Source: Symsagittifera roscoffensis (lineage: Eukaryota > Xenacoelomorpha > Acoela > Convolutidae). Taken from it: a stretch of 57,845 nucleotides of DNA. The stretch lies in NCBI RefSeq assembly GCF_963678635.1, contig NC_087068.1:15756027-15813871 (forward strand), written 5' to 3'. Position numbers and translations under genes: made by a program. A model generated the notes under the pieces. That model was not told where the DNA came from. It made no database searches and worked only from the letters and a program-made list of their open reading frames with translations. Shown here one piece after another: positions 1 through 11,681 of the stretch. How positions within the stretch are numbered: position 1 is the first letter of the stretch; the number at the start of each line of letters is the position of its first letter.

Positions 1-329
1 AATTTACCATTCTAAAAGCGGCTAGATAGAAGAGTCATTCTTTCAAGTTGACTGCATTTTGTGTTTACTATGTATTGTCTTACTTTGCAGATACACGGTC
101 TTGACCTCGATAGCTTCGCCTTCATCTGTTTTGCAGCATGTACAAACCCTTTGGTCTATTAAGTCCGCTATGAGCCAGTTAGTTATTGTTAGTCAACGAT
201 ATCTAAAAATTGAATAAACTTTCATTCGAAACATTCAATTAACCCTTCTCAATCTGTCATGTTCAATCAATGCTCCGAAATTCTGATAATCGAAAGCCAT
301 AAATACGCGTGAAACAAGGAAAGCTGGTT
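1..329. other. No gene seen
   Basis: AT-rich sequence with no ORF, RNA gene or repeat that I recognise. Confidence 0.4.
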
Positions 330-811
330 ACGGTGCAAGTAGCCTGTAATCTTCCGACCATAGTCGTAGAAAAAGACAACAAAATTTTTTTTCAAATTAG
401 TGTCGTTATTTTGAGCGTGGTGTGATAAAAGGAGCTGAACGAAAAACTAGAGATTAGGCATATTCGACAGCCATAGTAACATAAGCAAATAGAAAAACTT
501 TTTTGAAGTTTTTGATTGCAAAAAGGCGCTAAAATACTCAAAAAAACTAACGTTACTCGAGTAAAACTAAATTTTTACATTTTTAATTAAGCCATTGTAA
601 GCTTTTAAGAGACGAAAAATCAAAAAACTTCAAACAGGCTTTTCTCGATTTACTATGATTTTTTTGAAATTTTAAAACGAATCACGATATATCACTCAAC
701 TCTCTCTGATGATTATTTGCGGTAGCTGAATTTGCGTAGAAAGTAAAAAAACTGAAACACACCCGAATACTAAGTTCCTCCCCATTTTTTAAAAGGTCGG
801 AACAATAAGTA
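330..811. repeat. Dispersed repeat, copy 1
   Basis: This block is a diverged direct copy of 55534-56157. Shared landmarks in the same order are a 'gtgcaagtag' start, 'gcgtggtgtgataaaagg', 'aggcatattcgacag' and a 'ggtcggaa' end. It has no coding capacity and is probably a non-autonomous transposon family. Edges are approximate. Confidence 0.6.
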
Positions 812-1433
812 ACGAAGCTTTGCTAGCTATAAAGTTTCTAGATGTCCATCTTAGCGCTGTCTGAATGTAGTGACATGAAAAAAAAACAGACAATAAAGTT
901 AAGATTTCAGATTAATTTTGCTGCTAATTTAGAACGCACACTTTTAATATACCCCTTCTTGCGTAAAAATATATCACAAAACAAAACCTCGAAGGACACC
1001 TACGAAGAAAAAACTCATTTCCACGTTTCTAATGTACCGACCACTGCGAATTGGGAAGTGATTTTGGCGTAGGGTTCGTTTTTTTTTTCAGCCTATTTCG
1101 ATCATCTCAAAGACAACTCGTATGGGCTCAAGTGAAGTATCATATTAAGTAAAGTATCATATTAAAGTCGTTTCAGCTATAATTCGGATTCTATAAAAAA
1201 ATTCAAATCTAATTATTCTAACATTTATTAAAATTTCATCTTTTTACAAGAGGGTCTTATACCTCATTGAACAAATCGGTTTCTCTTACTACCGAAGAAA
1301 ATTTGACACACAATCGGATAACTTAAAACTGTGAAAAACTAAAACTTTTGTACATTTAAAAAAAATCTATAGTAAAATGGTATTTGAGAAACTGAGTGCA
1401 AGAACATTTTGTGCCCACAACGGACTATCCTTC
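812..1433. other. No gene seen
   Basis: An open frame of 76 codons at 842-1072 has no recognisable domain and a composition typical of chance ORFs in AT-rich DNA. Nothing else is visible. Confidence 0.4.
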
Positions 1434-2663
1434 TTTGAAATATTAAAGACTGGTTGACATGCTCTACACCTCCGAAACCTTGAAAGTGCTCTAAAAAGGC
1501 CAAAATTCAACGGATTTCGCTGAAAGTTAGCAGGTACCTAAAAACACAAAAAAAAACAAGTTATTTACCTAAAAATAGTAGACATGCTCTACATTAACAG
1601 TTGAAATCTACGAAATTGAGAGCACCAAAGCGTAAATTCTTCTCATGGTTTAAATTCTTCTCATGGTTTAAAAAGTCCGATTTTAAATGAAAAGGACTTA
1701 AACACTTGACATCTTCTTTTATCATTATCATTTCCATGTCTAGAAAATTCCAAGGATTTTGACTGGAATACATGATGAAGGGACTCATGACTGTAACCTC
1801 GGTTACTATGATACTTTTGACCTTCTGATTACCATAGAAAAAGAAATAGAAAAATCTCATGGCTAAAAAAATAAATTCTCTTAAGCCAAGTCTTCTTTAT
1901 CTTGATGTTCAATTCTGAAAGCGGTACTTTAAAATCAAACCACACTATTTCTTTGACCATTGAAGTTTGTCATCGGGTTTGTTTCAGTTTTTTGTTTTCC
2001 ACGCAAAATCAATTAATTAACTTTCTCAAAAATTGGAATTGCAAATCAGCATTTCAGTATTTGACTATTTGATTTGACCTGATATGTAGTGGAAGCAGTA
2101 AAAGACTTTAATTTGCTTGAGAAAATTTACATATTGCACAACCGACAATTTAAAAAATAACAAAAAAAATTTCCTACACGAGTTGATGCGATTATACGAG
2201 TTGTTCAAGAAAGTTATAAAGAGATTGGGTACATCAGTTTTGAGATGTTTTTGGGTGATCAAATACAGAAATACGTGTCTCGATATGACGTCTATTGGTA
2301 TTAAGCCTTTTTGTAAGAAGCCTTTTTAATCGACAACGTGGTGTTTGGCTTTTCAGAACAAGTTTCGGGCAACTAAATATGTATCTGTGACGTAAGATAA
2401 GCTGAACCTTAGCAAGTACCTCAGAAACTTTGAGAATGATCTAAAAAGACCAAAAAACAACAGATTTCGTTCAAACTGAGCAAGTACTTCAGAAACCTTA
2501 AAAATGCTGGTAAAAAACAAAAATCAATGGATTTAGCTATAACTTAACAAGGTTCTCCGAAACCTTGAAAATGCTTTAAAAAGGCCAAATTTCAACAGAT
2601 TTCGCTGAAAGTTAGCAAGTACCTAACGACAAAAAAAAACAAGCGATTTGCCTAAAAATAGTT
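1434..2663. repeat. Left arm of foldback element, outer part
   Basis: The sequence matches 10640-11681 in inverted orientation. The outer end pairs 'tttgaaatattaaagactgg' with its complement at about 11662-11681, and matches continue inward through 'gacatgctctacac' and 'ttgacctgatatgtagtggaagc'. About 200 bp near 1660-1860, flanked by a repeated 'ttcttctcatggttt', has no counterpart in the right arm. The arm is then broken by an unrelated retrotransposon insertion and resumes at 4871. Confidence 0.75.
2401..2625. repeat. Degenerate ~67-bp minisatellite in the arm
   Basis: Three to four diverged units of about 67 bp follow one another, each with a version of 'cagatttcgctgaaagttagcaa', 'gtacctcagaaacctt' and 'aatgctctaaaaaggcc'. 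Inverted relatives occur near 9880-10030 and 10690-10910 in and beside the right arm. Confidence 0.55.
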
Positions 2664-4870
2664 TTTAAAAAAAAAAACTAAATTACAAAAGGGGCCCTTC
2701 CGTTTAGTTACAGTAAGTGCACACGCTGGATAGGGCCATACCAGCGATATAAAAATGCATATATATCAGCAATGAAGTCATAAATCAGCATTAATTGCAT
2801 CGTCGTAATATTAATTTATCTTAGCCGTCCTTCCTCTACAATAGCGCTTATGGAGTTGTCGATAAATTCTGCACCCCCTTATACAAAGCGTAGCGATCTG
2901 CACCCCCTTATACAAATAATTGAGCTCCTCAGGAGCGCGAAGCTTATTTTAGTTCTTATGTAGTTTATAGATTCTGGATAGCTTTCTAGTCTTTTTTCAC
3001 TTAGTTTTTCGGCCAATCGCTGCATCGTCCGCGTGGCTGTTGGAGCAGCGGCATCGGTGCATCCAAAAATTAGCGGGCAGAAGCTACCCTGCTCTACGTT
3101 AAAAATTCTTTGCTGATATTTGGAGTTCTTCAGCGTTTCGTGGTATTTGTATGCATCCTTATGCAGTTTTCGCGATGTTTTGGCATGGGGGTTGAAAATT
3201 TTCACATCAAAGAAAACGCGGCTGAATCGTGAACCCCAGAGTCCGTTTGCCTTAATGTCAAGTCGTGCCTCATCTTCAGTTGTAGTTGAATTGTTGACAA
3301 AGCTTTCGCCTTGCAACGGCTGTAGTTTCGGCTCAATCTCGACGTCATGGCAAACCTCGTTCATGAGGTGGGCGAATATGTCTCTAATTTCATTGTGTCT
3401 TATGTGTGTGTAACCACCCTTTGCACAGTGAAGCGCATGTGTCAATTTAAAATCAGCACCACAAGCACATGTGAGTGGGGTTTTGGTTGGTTCCCATCCG
3501 TATCCTATGTAAATACCATCTCTGAACTCTGATTTATTCAGGTTGAAGTTGTATCTGCTCAGTGGTAGAGCATTGAGCCAGTTAGAGGCTCCCTTTTCAG
3601 AGGCCAGGTCGATTGCGTATTTATCTGTTTCATTTAAGGAGTGAATGAGGTTTGTTTTTTTCGATTCGTTTTATCAGTTTTCACTTTTTTGATTTTCGTA
3701 CTTATTTTTTCTTGCTGTGTTACTGCTGTAATAGGATCTTGAGATTCCAGTACTAGTGATGTTTCCTTAGACCATACTAGGTAGCTTTCATGATCGGATG
3801 GCAGCTTGATGTTAAGTCCGCCCATTTTAAGGGGTAAGGAAGATATCTCACGGAACTGGGGGTTTAAAGAGTCTTTACCGACTAGGTTAGGTAATAATTG
3901 TTCTTTGATATTATTTTCACATATTTCTAAGTTTTCCATAGTGTTAGGCGTTGTCCTGGCAAGAAATGAAAGCTTTTCTTGAACTCTTTTAGTATAGCAG
4001 GCATAAACGTTTTGAGGGGAGGTTTCAGCGATTTTCGTTAGTTTTTTCAAAATTTTGGTTTGCTATTTTTGTTGAAGTTCGAGGAACTTTTTACATTCAG
4101 ATTCTGTTCCTATAACTGAACCAAGCACTCGGTCTCCTGCCTTTATAGTGATTCCTGTATTTGCGAAGATTTTCTGAGCTTCACCGAGTTTTTCATCCTT
4201 GACAATGAGTTGGCATTTCGATGCTTTCACGTGGTAGCCGAAAAACTTACTGGGTTGTCCCTTCTTGAGAGTAGATTGTTTTTTTTTTGTTAACGAATAG
4301 TTTAGATGGATTGGAGTAGGAGATCCTAATCGCTGTTACAAGGGAAGGGCAGGTATTTTCGATGTATTTTAATGCCAGCTTTCGGTTCAGCGAGTTGCAA
4401 GCGTTTTCGGCATCTATCAGTAAAACAGCATCGGCGGAAGTTTTGCTATATTGATCTCTTAGCGTGTGGATCGCATATTCAATGCCTCATTTTTGTCCTA
4501 GGCAGAGTTGGTAGTTTGAACCGAGCGACATGAGTTCGTTTTTTAGGCATTTAGTTATTGTTCGCCCTATTATCCTACGCATAACTTCTCCTATGCCTAT
4601 GGGTCTTACCCCTGGATTCATATCTAAGGGTATTAATCTGCATTCGTTATATGGTTCCATTAGTTCTGGATTTAGTTCTTCTGTGGCCAATTTTTTGGCA
4701 ACTTTAGCAATTGTTTTTGAAATTTCAACTGATTGTTGCCCGAAGTGTGTTAAAATACGTCTCAATTGATTTTCATCGAGGCCAGATGGTCCATGCGATC
4801 CGTTCGTTCTCATGGCTGCCTTCTTGATATGTTGACCGTTTACCTGATCAAATATCGTAAGCAATTCTTC
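2664..4870 (-). pseudogene. Decayed retrotransposon with RT and RLE-like nuclease
   Basis: Minus-strand remnant of a retrotransposon polyprotein. From its 5' side: an RT N-terminal part (4487-4891; motif 'GPSGLDENQLRR', then 'RLIPLDMNPGVRPIGIGEV'), an RT motif A region near 4420 ('LLIDAENACNS'), a thumb-like block (3634-4050) and a C-terminal block (2879 to about 3640). The last has a C-x-C...H...C zinc motif ('THALHCAKGGY') followed by 'ARLDIKA' and 'FFDVKIFNP', which look like PD-(D/E)XK nuclease motifs. The YxDD region is missing: the frame breaks just after 'EGTTQ'. Stops and frameshifts separate the blocks, so the copy is dead. It interrupts the left foldback arm and ends in an A-rich tail at about 2675. 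The exact clade is uncertain. Confidence 0.75.
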
Positions 4871-5170
4871 AAAACTCCTTGTAAAAATCAACTCAAATGC
4901 TGCAATTTTTCGCTAAAAACACATTTCTTGCAGTGGTAGCCGGACCTCAGTTTGTTCTGTGAAAAATTTTTTGAGACTCTGGCATCAAAAAATGGATTTG
5001 GTGTTCAAAAAACTAAGTGGAGGGAACTTTTTTTGCGGACAACCGACAATCTTTTTTTTGAAAAATTAATGTTTAGTTTACAAGCTGACAAAAACAACTC
5101 TGTTGATATCTAGGAAATGAAGAGCACTAAAGCGTAAATTCTTCTGATGGCTGAAAATTAAAATTATCTT
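4871..5170. repeat. Left arm of foldback element, inner part
   Basis: This resumes the inverted match to the right arm at 10365-10640. Landmarks include 'tagccggacctcag', 'cgctaaaaacacattt' and 'aaagcgtaaattcttctgatggct', all found as complements in the right arm. Confidence 0.7.
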
Positions 5171-5171
5171 G

Positions 5172-5618
5172 AGCCGAGTTGCTTCATTTTCGCCGACGAT
5201 AGTAAGCTATTGAACAGTGATCCAAATTTCCTGCATGTTGACATAAACAATTTAATTGAGTGGACTAAATCAAATCTCATGTCCTTGAATGAGAATAAAT
5301 GTAAAATCCTTTTTTCTCTCAGCGAATGGAAAACGAAGTTGGTCTTCTCCTTGAAGACGTAGAATTAGAAACTGCACTATGTGTAAAGGATCTTGGAGTA
5401 CACATATGTAGCAATGTATCATGGCGGACACACATCAACATAAAAATTGGAAAAGCGAAGCAAGTGTACCATCAAATTAAACGGAATATCCCATACTCTG
5501 CTCTTAGTAAAACTAAATCTATACAACTCATGTATTCTATACCATTTTATTATATGGGTCAAAGGTTTGGGACCCTGACATTACAAGTTTCCACAAACTT
5601 GAACGCCTACAATGGAAA
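5172..5618 (+). pseudogene. CR1/jockey-like LINE reverse transcriptase remnant
   Basis: Plus-strand fragment of a non-LTR retrotransposon RT. It opens with the catalytic box 'FADDSKLL' (5186-5210) and continues with the family's 'W..SNLMSLNENKCK' and, in a shifted frame from about 5326, 'VKDLGVHI' and a thumb region 'LYGSKVWDPDI'. At least two frameshifts break it. The 3' continuation is displaced to 6180 by a nested insertion. Upstream RT, endonuclease and ORF1 are absent. Confidence 0.75.
5604..5618. repeat. 15-bp target-site duplication, left copy
   Basis: The 15-mer 'cgcctacaatggaaa' occurs here and at 6180-6194, flanking the nested insertion. It is part of the interrupted LINE coding sequence. 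Confidence 0.85.
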
Positions 5619-6179
5619 CTATTTTTTTTAACTACAAAAAAGGGCCTTCCGCCTTAACAAGCTGGATAGAACCATACCAGCGTTATAAAAATGAATAATT
5701 GTCAGCAAGCTGTATCATTTTATCAATGCAGTCATAAATCAGCATTAAATGCATCGTCGTAATGTTAATTTATCTTAGCCGTCCTTCTTCTACAATAGCG
5801 CTAATGGAGTTGTCGCTAAGTTGAACTTTGAACAGTGATCTGCACCCCTTATACATAGTATAGAGCTCCTCAGGAGCGCGAAGCTTATTTTAGTTCTTTT
5901 GTAATTTATCGATTCTGGATAGCTTTCTTGTCTTTTTTCACTTAGTTTCTCGGCTAATCGTTGCATCGTCCGCGTGGCTGTTGGAGCATCGCCACCGGTG
6001 CATCCGAAAATTAACGGGAAGAAACTACTCTGCTCTACATTTAAAATTCTTTGCTGATATTTTGAGTTCTTCCGCGTTTTGTGATACTTTGATGCGTCTT
6101 TTTGCAGTTTTCGCGATGTTTTGTCGTGGGGGTTGAAAATTTTCATATCAGAGAAAGCGCAGCTAAATCGTGAGCCCCA
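5619..6179 (-). mobile_element. Nested 5'-truncated copy of the RLE-type retrotransposon
   Basis: About 560 bp on the minus strand, a near relative of 2664-3240. It encodes the C-terminal nuclease block only, with 'KIFNPHDKTSRK' near the start and 'FALLRSSILCIRG' near the end. It is truncated at its 5' side (6179) and ends in an A-rich tail next to 5619. A perfect 15-bp duplication flanks it, as expected of target-primed insertion. It lies inside the LINE remnant, so it is younger than that element. Confidence 0.8.
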
Positions 6180-6290
6180 CGCCTACAATGGAAATGTCTG
6201 AAATGGGCCTCTGGGAGTTTGGCAACATCCTATTCTTCCCTTTTAGTTTATCTGTGCTTGTCGTTCATATTTAAAAATTTGACCTTGAGC
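6180..6290 (+). pseudogene. 3' continuation of the interrupted LINE
   Basis: After the second copy of the 15-bp duplication the LINE frame resumes ('RLQWKCLKWASG') and soon decays. The first 15 bases (6180-6194) are the right copy of the target duplication. Confidence 0.6.
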
Positions 6291-6960
6291 CACGCAAAAG
6301 ACTTGATTTTGGGATGAAATGGAATTTTTCAAAAATTCGAGTTGAGCATGTCAAGCTCAAATTTTTCGCGACAACTGAAAGTAACAAAAAAGATAAGCCC
6401 AGAAGAACCGAACTACAATCGCGGGAAAGTAGTCAAAAATAGCAGCGGGAAATTGCTATTCGCAATTTCCGATACATAATTCGAGCGAGAGTAGAGCTGA
6501 CTTATTCTTAACAGAAGGCAGAGTGATCGCAAGTGAAGAAGAAAAAAAATCGGAAGTGGACCAGAGTGAACCTTCGATGGAAATTCGGACAACCTAAGTT
6601 GCCCTATGGTCCAAACCCAAAACTTATTTCTCAAGCTAAAACTCATTCATTTCAAACTCCTCGAGTTAGATTTACTTACCCACTTATCCTAGAGTAGTTA
6701 TTGATTTAGTTACTCAATTCTAGAGGTCGTGCTGGTATGTGAGTAACCAAATTAAATTTCTTGAGTGTGTTTTATATTGTAAGGTTGAGGTAAGGAGAGT
6801 TTTAAGTTGATCCATCGGAAATGGATCAAAGGTCCACTGTCTAATAATAGGTAGCTATACGGATTGTTCCGACCCTGTTTTTAACGGCGTTTGCGTGTTT
6901 TAGTTATTTTGAGACCTAAGTATGGAGACGTTCTGAATTTCTAGAGTGGGGGGGTTATTT
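6291..6960. other. No gene seen
   Basis: Non-coding interior of the foldback structure with no recognisable domain. The 77-codon open frame at 6413-6646 looks random. Confidence 0.4.
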
Positions 6961-7695
6961 TGGTAGTGGCCTTTAAGCTGTAACATAGTTTTTAGTCTCT
7001 TGTCGCAAGTGAACCAAACTGGCTCCGACCGTTTGAGATAGAAAAACACAAGAGATAGTGTCCCTGACTCTTAAGCCAATGGTTATAGGGCCTATTTTTC
7101 TTTAGCCTCATATGTGACTTAAGTAGGCGACTGTTACATAGTGTTTTTATGGCGCTCCTGCGTGTTTTTACGACATCAAGACTACGGGATCAAACCCACT
7201 TGACACAGCTCCGGGCTACATATGTTTCTAGATTAACGGTGGTGCGGTTCAACGGGAACGTATTCACCTTTTGGTTGTACCGCGTTAGTTTTTTAAGCAA
7301 ACTTGAGAAAATTTCCTGGTGCGCTTTCCGAACGAGGCTTAGCTAACCGAGCAAGGGGGTCACTAGGGGGACAAAAAACGAGTAAAAGACAAAAAGCAAA
7401 ACAAAAAAAACTACAAAACGTAAAAAGGATAGTGGCTTTGACTTCCAGATTAGGTGGATCAAACCTTTATGTTAATTAAAATAGTATACCTATACTGTTT
7501 TCCAATAGGGTACTTTGGTTGTAATCTTTAAGATGTAACACGATCCTGAAGTCCCATGTCTTAAGCGACCCGAATTGGCTCCGACAGAATGAGGTGCAAA
7601 AAACAAAAGGTAGTGTCACTGAACCTTGAGCCAATGGTTATAGGGGCCTTTTTCTCTTAACCTCATATGTCACGTAAGCGGATGACTGTTACAAC
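6961..7695. repeat. Pair of ~180-bp direct repeats
   Basis: 6963-7137 and 7514-7694 are diverged direct copies. Shared landmarks in order are 'ttaagctgtaac' versus 'ttaagatgtaac', 'tggctccgac', 'gagccaatggttataggg', 'cctcatatgt' and 'gactgttaca'. The 370 bp between the copies holds no gene. Confidence 0.6.
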
Positions 7696-8039
7696 AAAAG
7701 AATTATATTAAAAATAGATATATATCTTTTTGAGTTTGGTAACAACCGGCGTACGGAAAAGCGGAAATGCATCCATTGTAACACAGTTGTAACTTATGTG
7801 AACTCTGGACCAGTTCAATTATTAATCACTGCAAAAGATGTGAGCAGAGAAAATATCTTCACAAAAGTTTGTACGTTTGAATTTTTTCCCAATCAGCAGA
7901 AGCTTCTCCGCGGACGCAAACAATTTTTTTATGGCAGAACCTTACACAATTTGCAGAGCCGCATGAGTCCTGCTAACAATCGTACATTGCAACGGTTGAA
8001 AATTTTTCTCGATTTTCCAATTTGATGTCAAGGATTATT

Positions 8040-9800
8040 TCGTCAATTTTGAAATTAGCAACGCAATGGTGGGATGTTATAAGGATTCCCTAGGGGTTTC
8101 AATTTTGGCCTCCATATATGAATAACGAAATCCTTTAAGTTTACGAGATACGACAATTTTCGAGATTTTTCAAAAATATCTAGCAAGCTTGAATTTGGAA
8201 AACTTCACAAAATTTGATTTTCTCAACCTTGTAGTTGGGTGCAGTCAGGGCACTCTCAGGGATTGCGAATCTTGCTTCTTATTCTCTTATCTCAAATCCT
8301 TTTAGTTTTCGAGATGATTTTTTTTTCGTCTCGAAAAAGATTTTTTTTCGAGATGATGACGTTTTTCTATGATTTTTTTCAAAAATGTTCAAAAAACTTA
8401 GATAAAAAAAATATCACAAAACTTGAGGTTTCCTTCTCTATTGTGAGGTTTTTCAGGGTACTCCTAGGAGTTGCGAATTTTGCCTCTAAAAATGAATGCC
8501 CAAATAAGTGTAGTTTTCGAGATATGACGTTTTTTTTTGTGATTTTTTTCTGAATATAATCTTTTTTCTTCAAAATTTGAAATGACCATTTTTATAGTGG
8601 GGGCTGTCAGAATACTCTCCGGGTCTCATGGGTTGCGAATCTTGCCTCCTAATTTGACTGTTCATTTTCTCGTAGTTTACAAAATATGACATGCTTTATG
8701 ATTTCTTTTTAAATTTTGAGAAATCTTAGACCTTAAAAATGTCAAAAATTTGATTTTCTCAACCTTCTAGTTTCGTACTTCGAACGAAGGTGCTCTCACG
8801 AGCTGCAAGTTGCAAACCTTGCGTCCCAATGCAAATGCTTAAACGCTCTTAGTTTCCGAGATGTGAAATTTGTTATGTGTTTTTTTAATTGTTATTTTAA
8901 ACAGAGAATTTAGTTATCAAAATTTTTGCAAAATTGAAGTTTACATCTCTATATTCAGGCTCTTGCATTATATTGAGGCTGTTTTGTGATAATTTCAAAA
9001 AAAACTCAAAAATTTTTTTTTCTTTTCAATTTTTGAAGTTCTCAAACCAGTAGTTGGGAGCAGTCAGTGTACTGTCAGGGTTTGCAAATCTTGCCTATAA
9101 ATGTGACTGCTGAAATCTTTGTAGTTTTACATATATGACAATTTTGTAACTTTTCGAAAAAATTTTTTATAAAAAGAAAAATTTTTTTTTTTCATTTTTG
9201 AATTTCATAACCCTGTAGTTGGAGGCTGTCAGTGTACTCTCAAGGGTGGGGAATCTTGCATCCAAATATGTTTGCTCAGCTTTTTATATCTTTCGAATTG
9301 ACGTTTTATATCGTTTTTTTTCTGAAAATTTTACAGAAAACTGAATATTGATTTTTTTTTTAAATTTGAATTTCCCAACCCTGGAGTTGGAGGCTCTCTG
9401 AGTACTCTCAGAGGTTGCGACTCTTAACTGCAAATATGACTGCTCAAATAAGTATGATTTTGAGATATAACATTTTAATTGTTTTTTCAAAATTTTTTTT
9501 TAGAATGTTGGAGTTTTCAGTTTCTCAAATTTTGAAATTCCCAGCGCTGTAGTTGGGTACTGTCAGTGTACTCTCAGGAATTGCAAGTTTTGAATTCCAA
9601 TACGACTGCTCATGTGCTTTTGATTTCCGCAAGGTGACGTTTTTGATGTCATTTTGAAATGTTTCAAAGAATTTTTCAAGACTTTTAAGAGACTTGAATG
9701 AAAAATTTTTACAAAATTGAAATTACACTTCCTGTAATTGGCTGCTTAAGAGTACAGTCAAAGAATGCAGATCATTTTTCCAATATCTGTGGTTTTTATA
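8040..9800. repeat. Degenerate tandem array, ~160-200 bp unit
   Basis: About nine to ten diverged units run head to tail. Each carries a version of 'aaccctgtagttgggagc', 'gtcagtgtactctcaggg', 'ttgcgaatcttgcctcc', 'tgactgctcaaat' and a poly-T-rich half with 'gagatatgac'. Units differ strongly, so the array is old. Small ORFs within it follow the repeat and are not genes. Confidence 0.65.
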
Positions 9801-10364
9801 ATTTGTTAAAAACTCGAAGCACCGGAGGTGCATCACACGCCAGTTTTACTGATATCCGTTGGTTTCCGGCTGTCTCAGAGCATTTTGAAGGTTTCTGAAG
9901 TACTTGTTTAGTTTCAGCTCAATATGTTGATTTTTGGCAATTTTAGAGCTTTCTCGTGGTTTCTGAGAAACTTGTAAAGGTTTAGCAAAATCCGTTAATT
10001 TTTGGCTTTTGTTGTGCATTTTCAAGATTTTTTAGGTAATTGCTAAGTTTAAGTTTATCTTTTTATCAGATACATATTTAGTTGCTCCAAAATTGTTTTG
10101 AAAAACTAAGTATCAGGTCAAATATTAGATTACAAGTCAAATCAAAAATCATAATCATAGCGAGCAGTGGGGTCAAATCAAGTGGTCAAATACTGAAACT
10201 GTTGATTTGCAATGTCAATTGTTCAGAAAGTCAACAAATTAAATCCCTGGTTTTATGACTGCTTTTGCGTGGAAAACATCGGAAACTGCAGCAATTTCGA
10301 TGTTTTATTTATAGGACCTCTATCAGAAGTGTATGTTAAGATTAGGAAGAATTGGCCCCTGACA

Positions 10365-11681
10365 ATTTTCATTTTAAGCCATCAGAAGAATTTACGCTTT
10401 AGTACTCTACATTTCGTATATATCAACAGAGTTGTTTTTGTCAGAGCATGTAAACTAAAAATTGATTTTTCAAAAAAAGATCGTCCGTTGTTCCCTGCAC
10501 TTAGTTTTTTTAACACCAAATCAATTTTCTGATGCTAGAATCTCAAAATACTTTATACAGATTAAACTGAGGTCCGGCTACCACTGTAAAAAATGTGTTT
10601 TTAGCGAAGAATTCCAGCATTTGACTTGATTTTTGCAGGGAGTTTTAAAAAATTGTCCACTATTTTTAGGTATATCACTTGTTTTTTTTTGTTTTTTAGG
10701 TTTTTGCTAACTTTCAGCAAAATCCGTTGAATTTTGGCCTTTTTAGAGCATTTCAAAATTTCGGAGAAACTTGTTAAGTAATAGCAAAATCCATTGTCTT
10801 TTGTTTTTTCACAGCATTTAAGGTTTCTGAAGTGCTTTCTAAGTTTCAACGAAATCTGTTGTTTTTTGGTCTTTTTAGATCATTCTCAAGGTTTTTGAGG
10901 TACTTGCTAACTTTCAGCTTATCTTACTTCTCAGATTCTTAGATACATTTTTAGTAGCTCGAAACTTGTTCTAAAAATCCAAACACCACGTTGTCGATTA
11001 AAAAGGTTTCTTACAAAAAAGCTTCAAATCAATAGACTTCATATAGAGATACGTATTTTTGTATTTGATCACCCAAAGTTTTTCAAAACTGATCTACCCA
11101 ATCTCTTTATAACTTTCTTGAACGACTCGTATAATCGCAGCAACCCGTATAGTAAATTAGTTTTTTGTTATTGTTTAAATAGTCGATTGTGCTATATGTA
11201 AATTTGCTCAAGCAAATTAAAGTCTTTTACTGCTTCCACTACATATCAGGTCAAATCAAATAGTCAAATACTGAAATGCTGATTTGCAATTCCAATTTTT
11301 GAGAAAGTTAATTAAATGATTTTGCGTGGAAAAAAAAACTGAAACAAACCCGATGACAAACTTCAATGGTCAAAGAAATAGTGTGGTTTGATTTTAAAGT
11401 ACCGCTTTCAGAATTGGACATCAAGATAAAGAAGACTTGGCTTAAGAGAATTTAATTTTTTAGCCATGAGAAGAGTTTACGCTTTGGTGCTCTTAATTTC
11501 GTAGATTTCAACTGTTAATGTAGAGCATGTCTACTATTTTTAGGTAAATAACTTGTTTTTTTTTTGTGTTTTTAGGTACCTGCTAACTTTCAGCGAAATC
11601 CGTTGAATTTTGGCCTTTTTAGAGCACTTTCAAGGTTTCGGAGGTGTAGAGCATGTCAACCAGTCTTTAATATTTCAAAGT
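10365..11681. repeat. Right arm of foldback element
   Basis: Inverted counterpart of 1434-2663 plus 4871-5170, not interrupted by the retrotransposon. The outer end at about 11681 carries the complement of the left terminus. A degenerate extra copy of an internal block (compare 11240-11460) lies just inside at about 10110-10360. No gene is visible. Confidence 0.75.

Noticed and set aside
8040-9800. CRISPR-like or regular satellite array
   Set aside because: Units and spacers vary in length and sequence, and this is eukaryotic DNA; a degenerate tandem repeat explains it.
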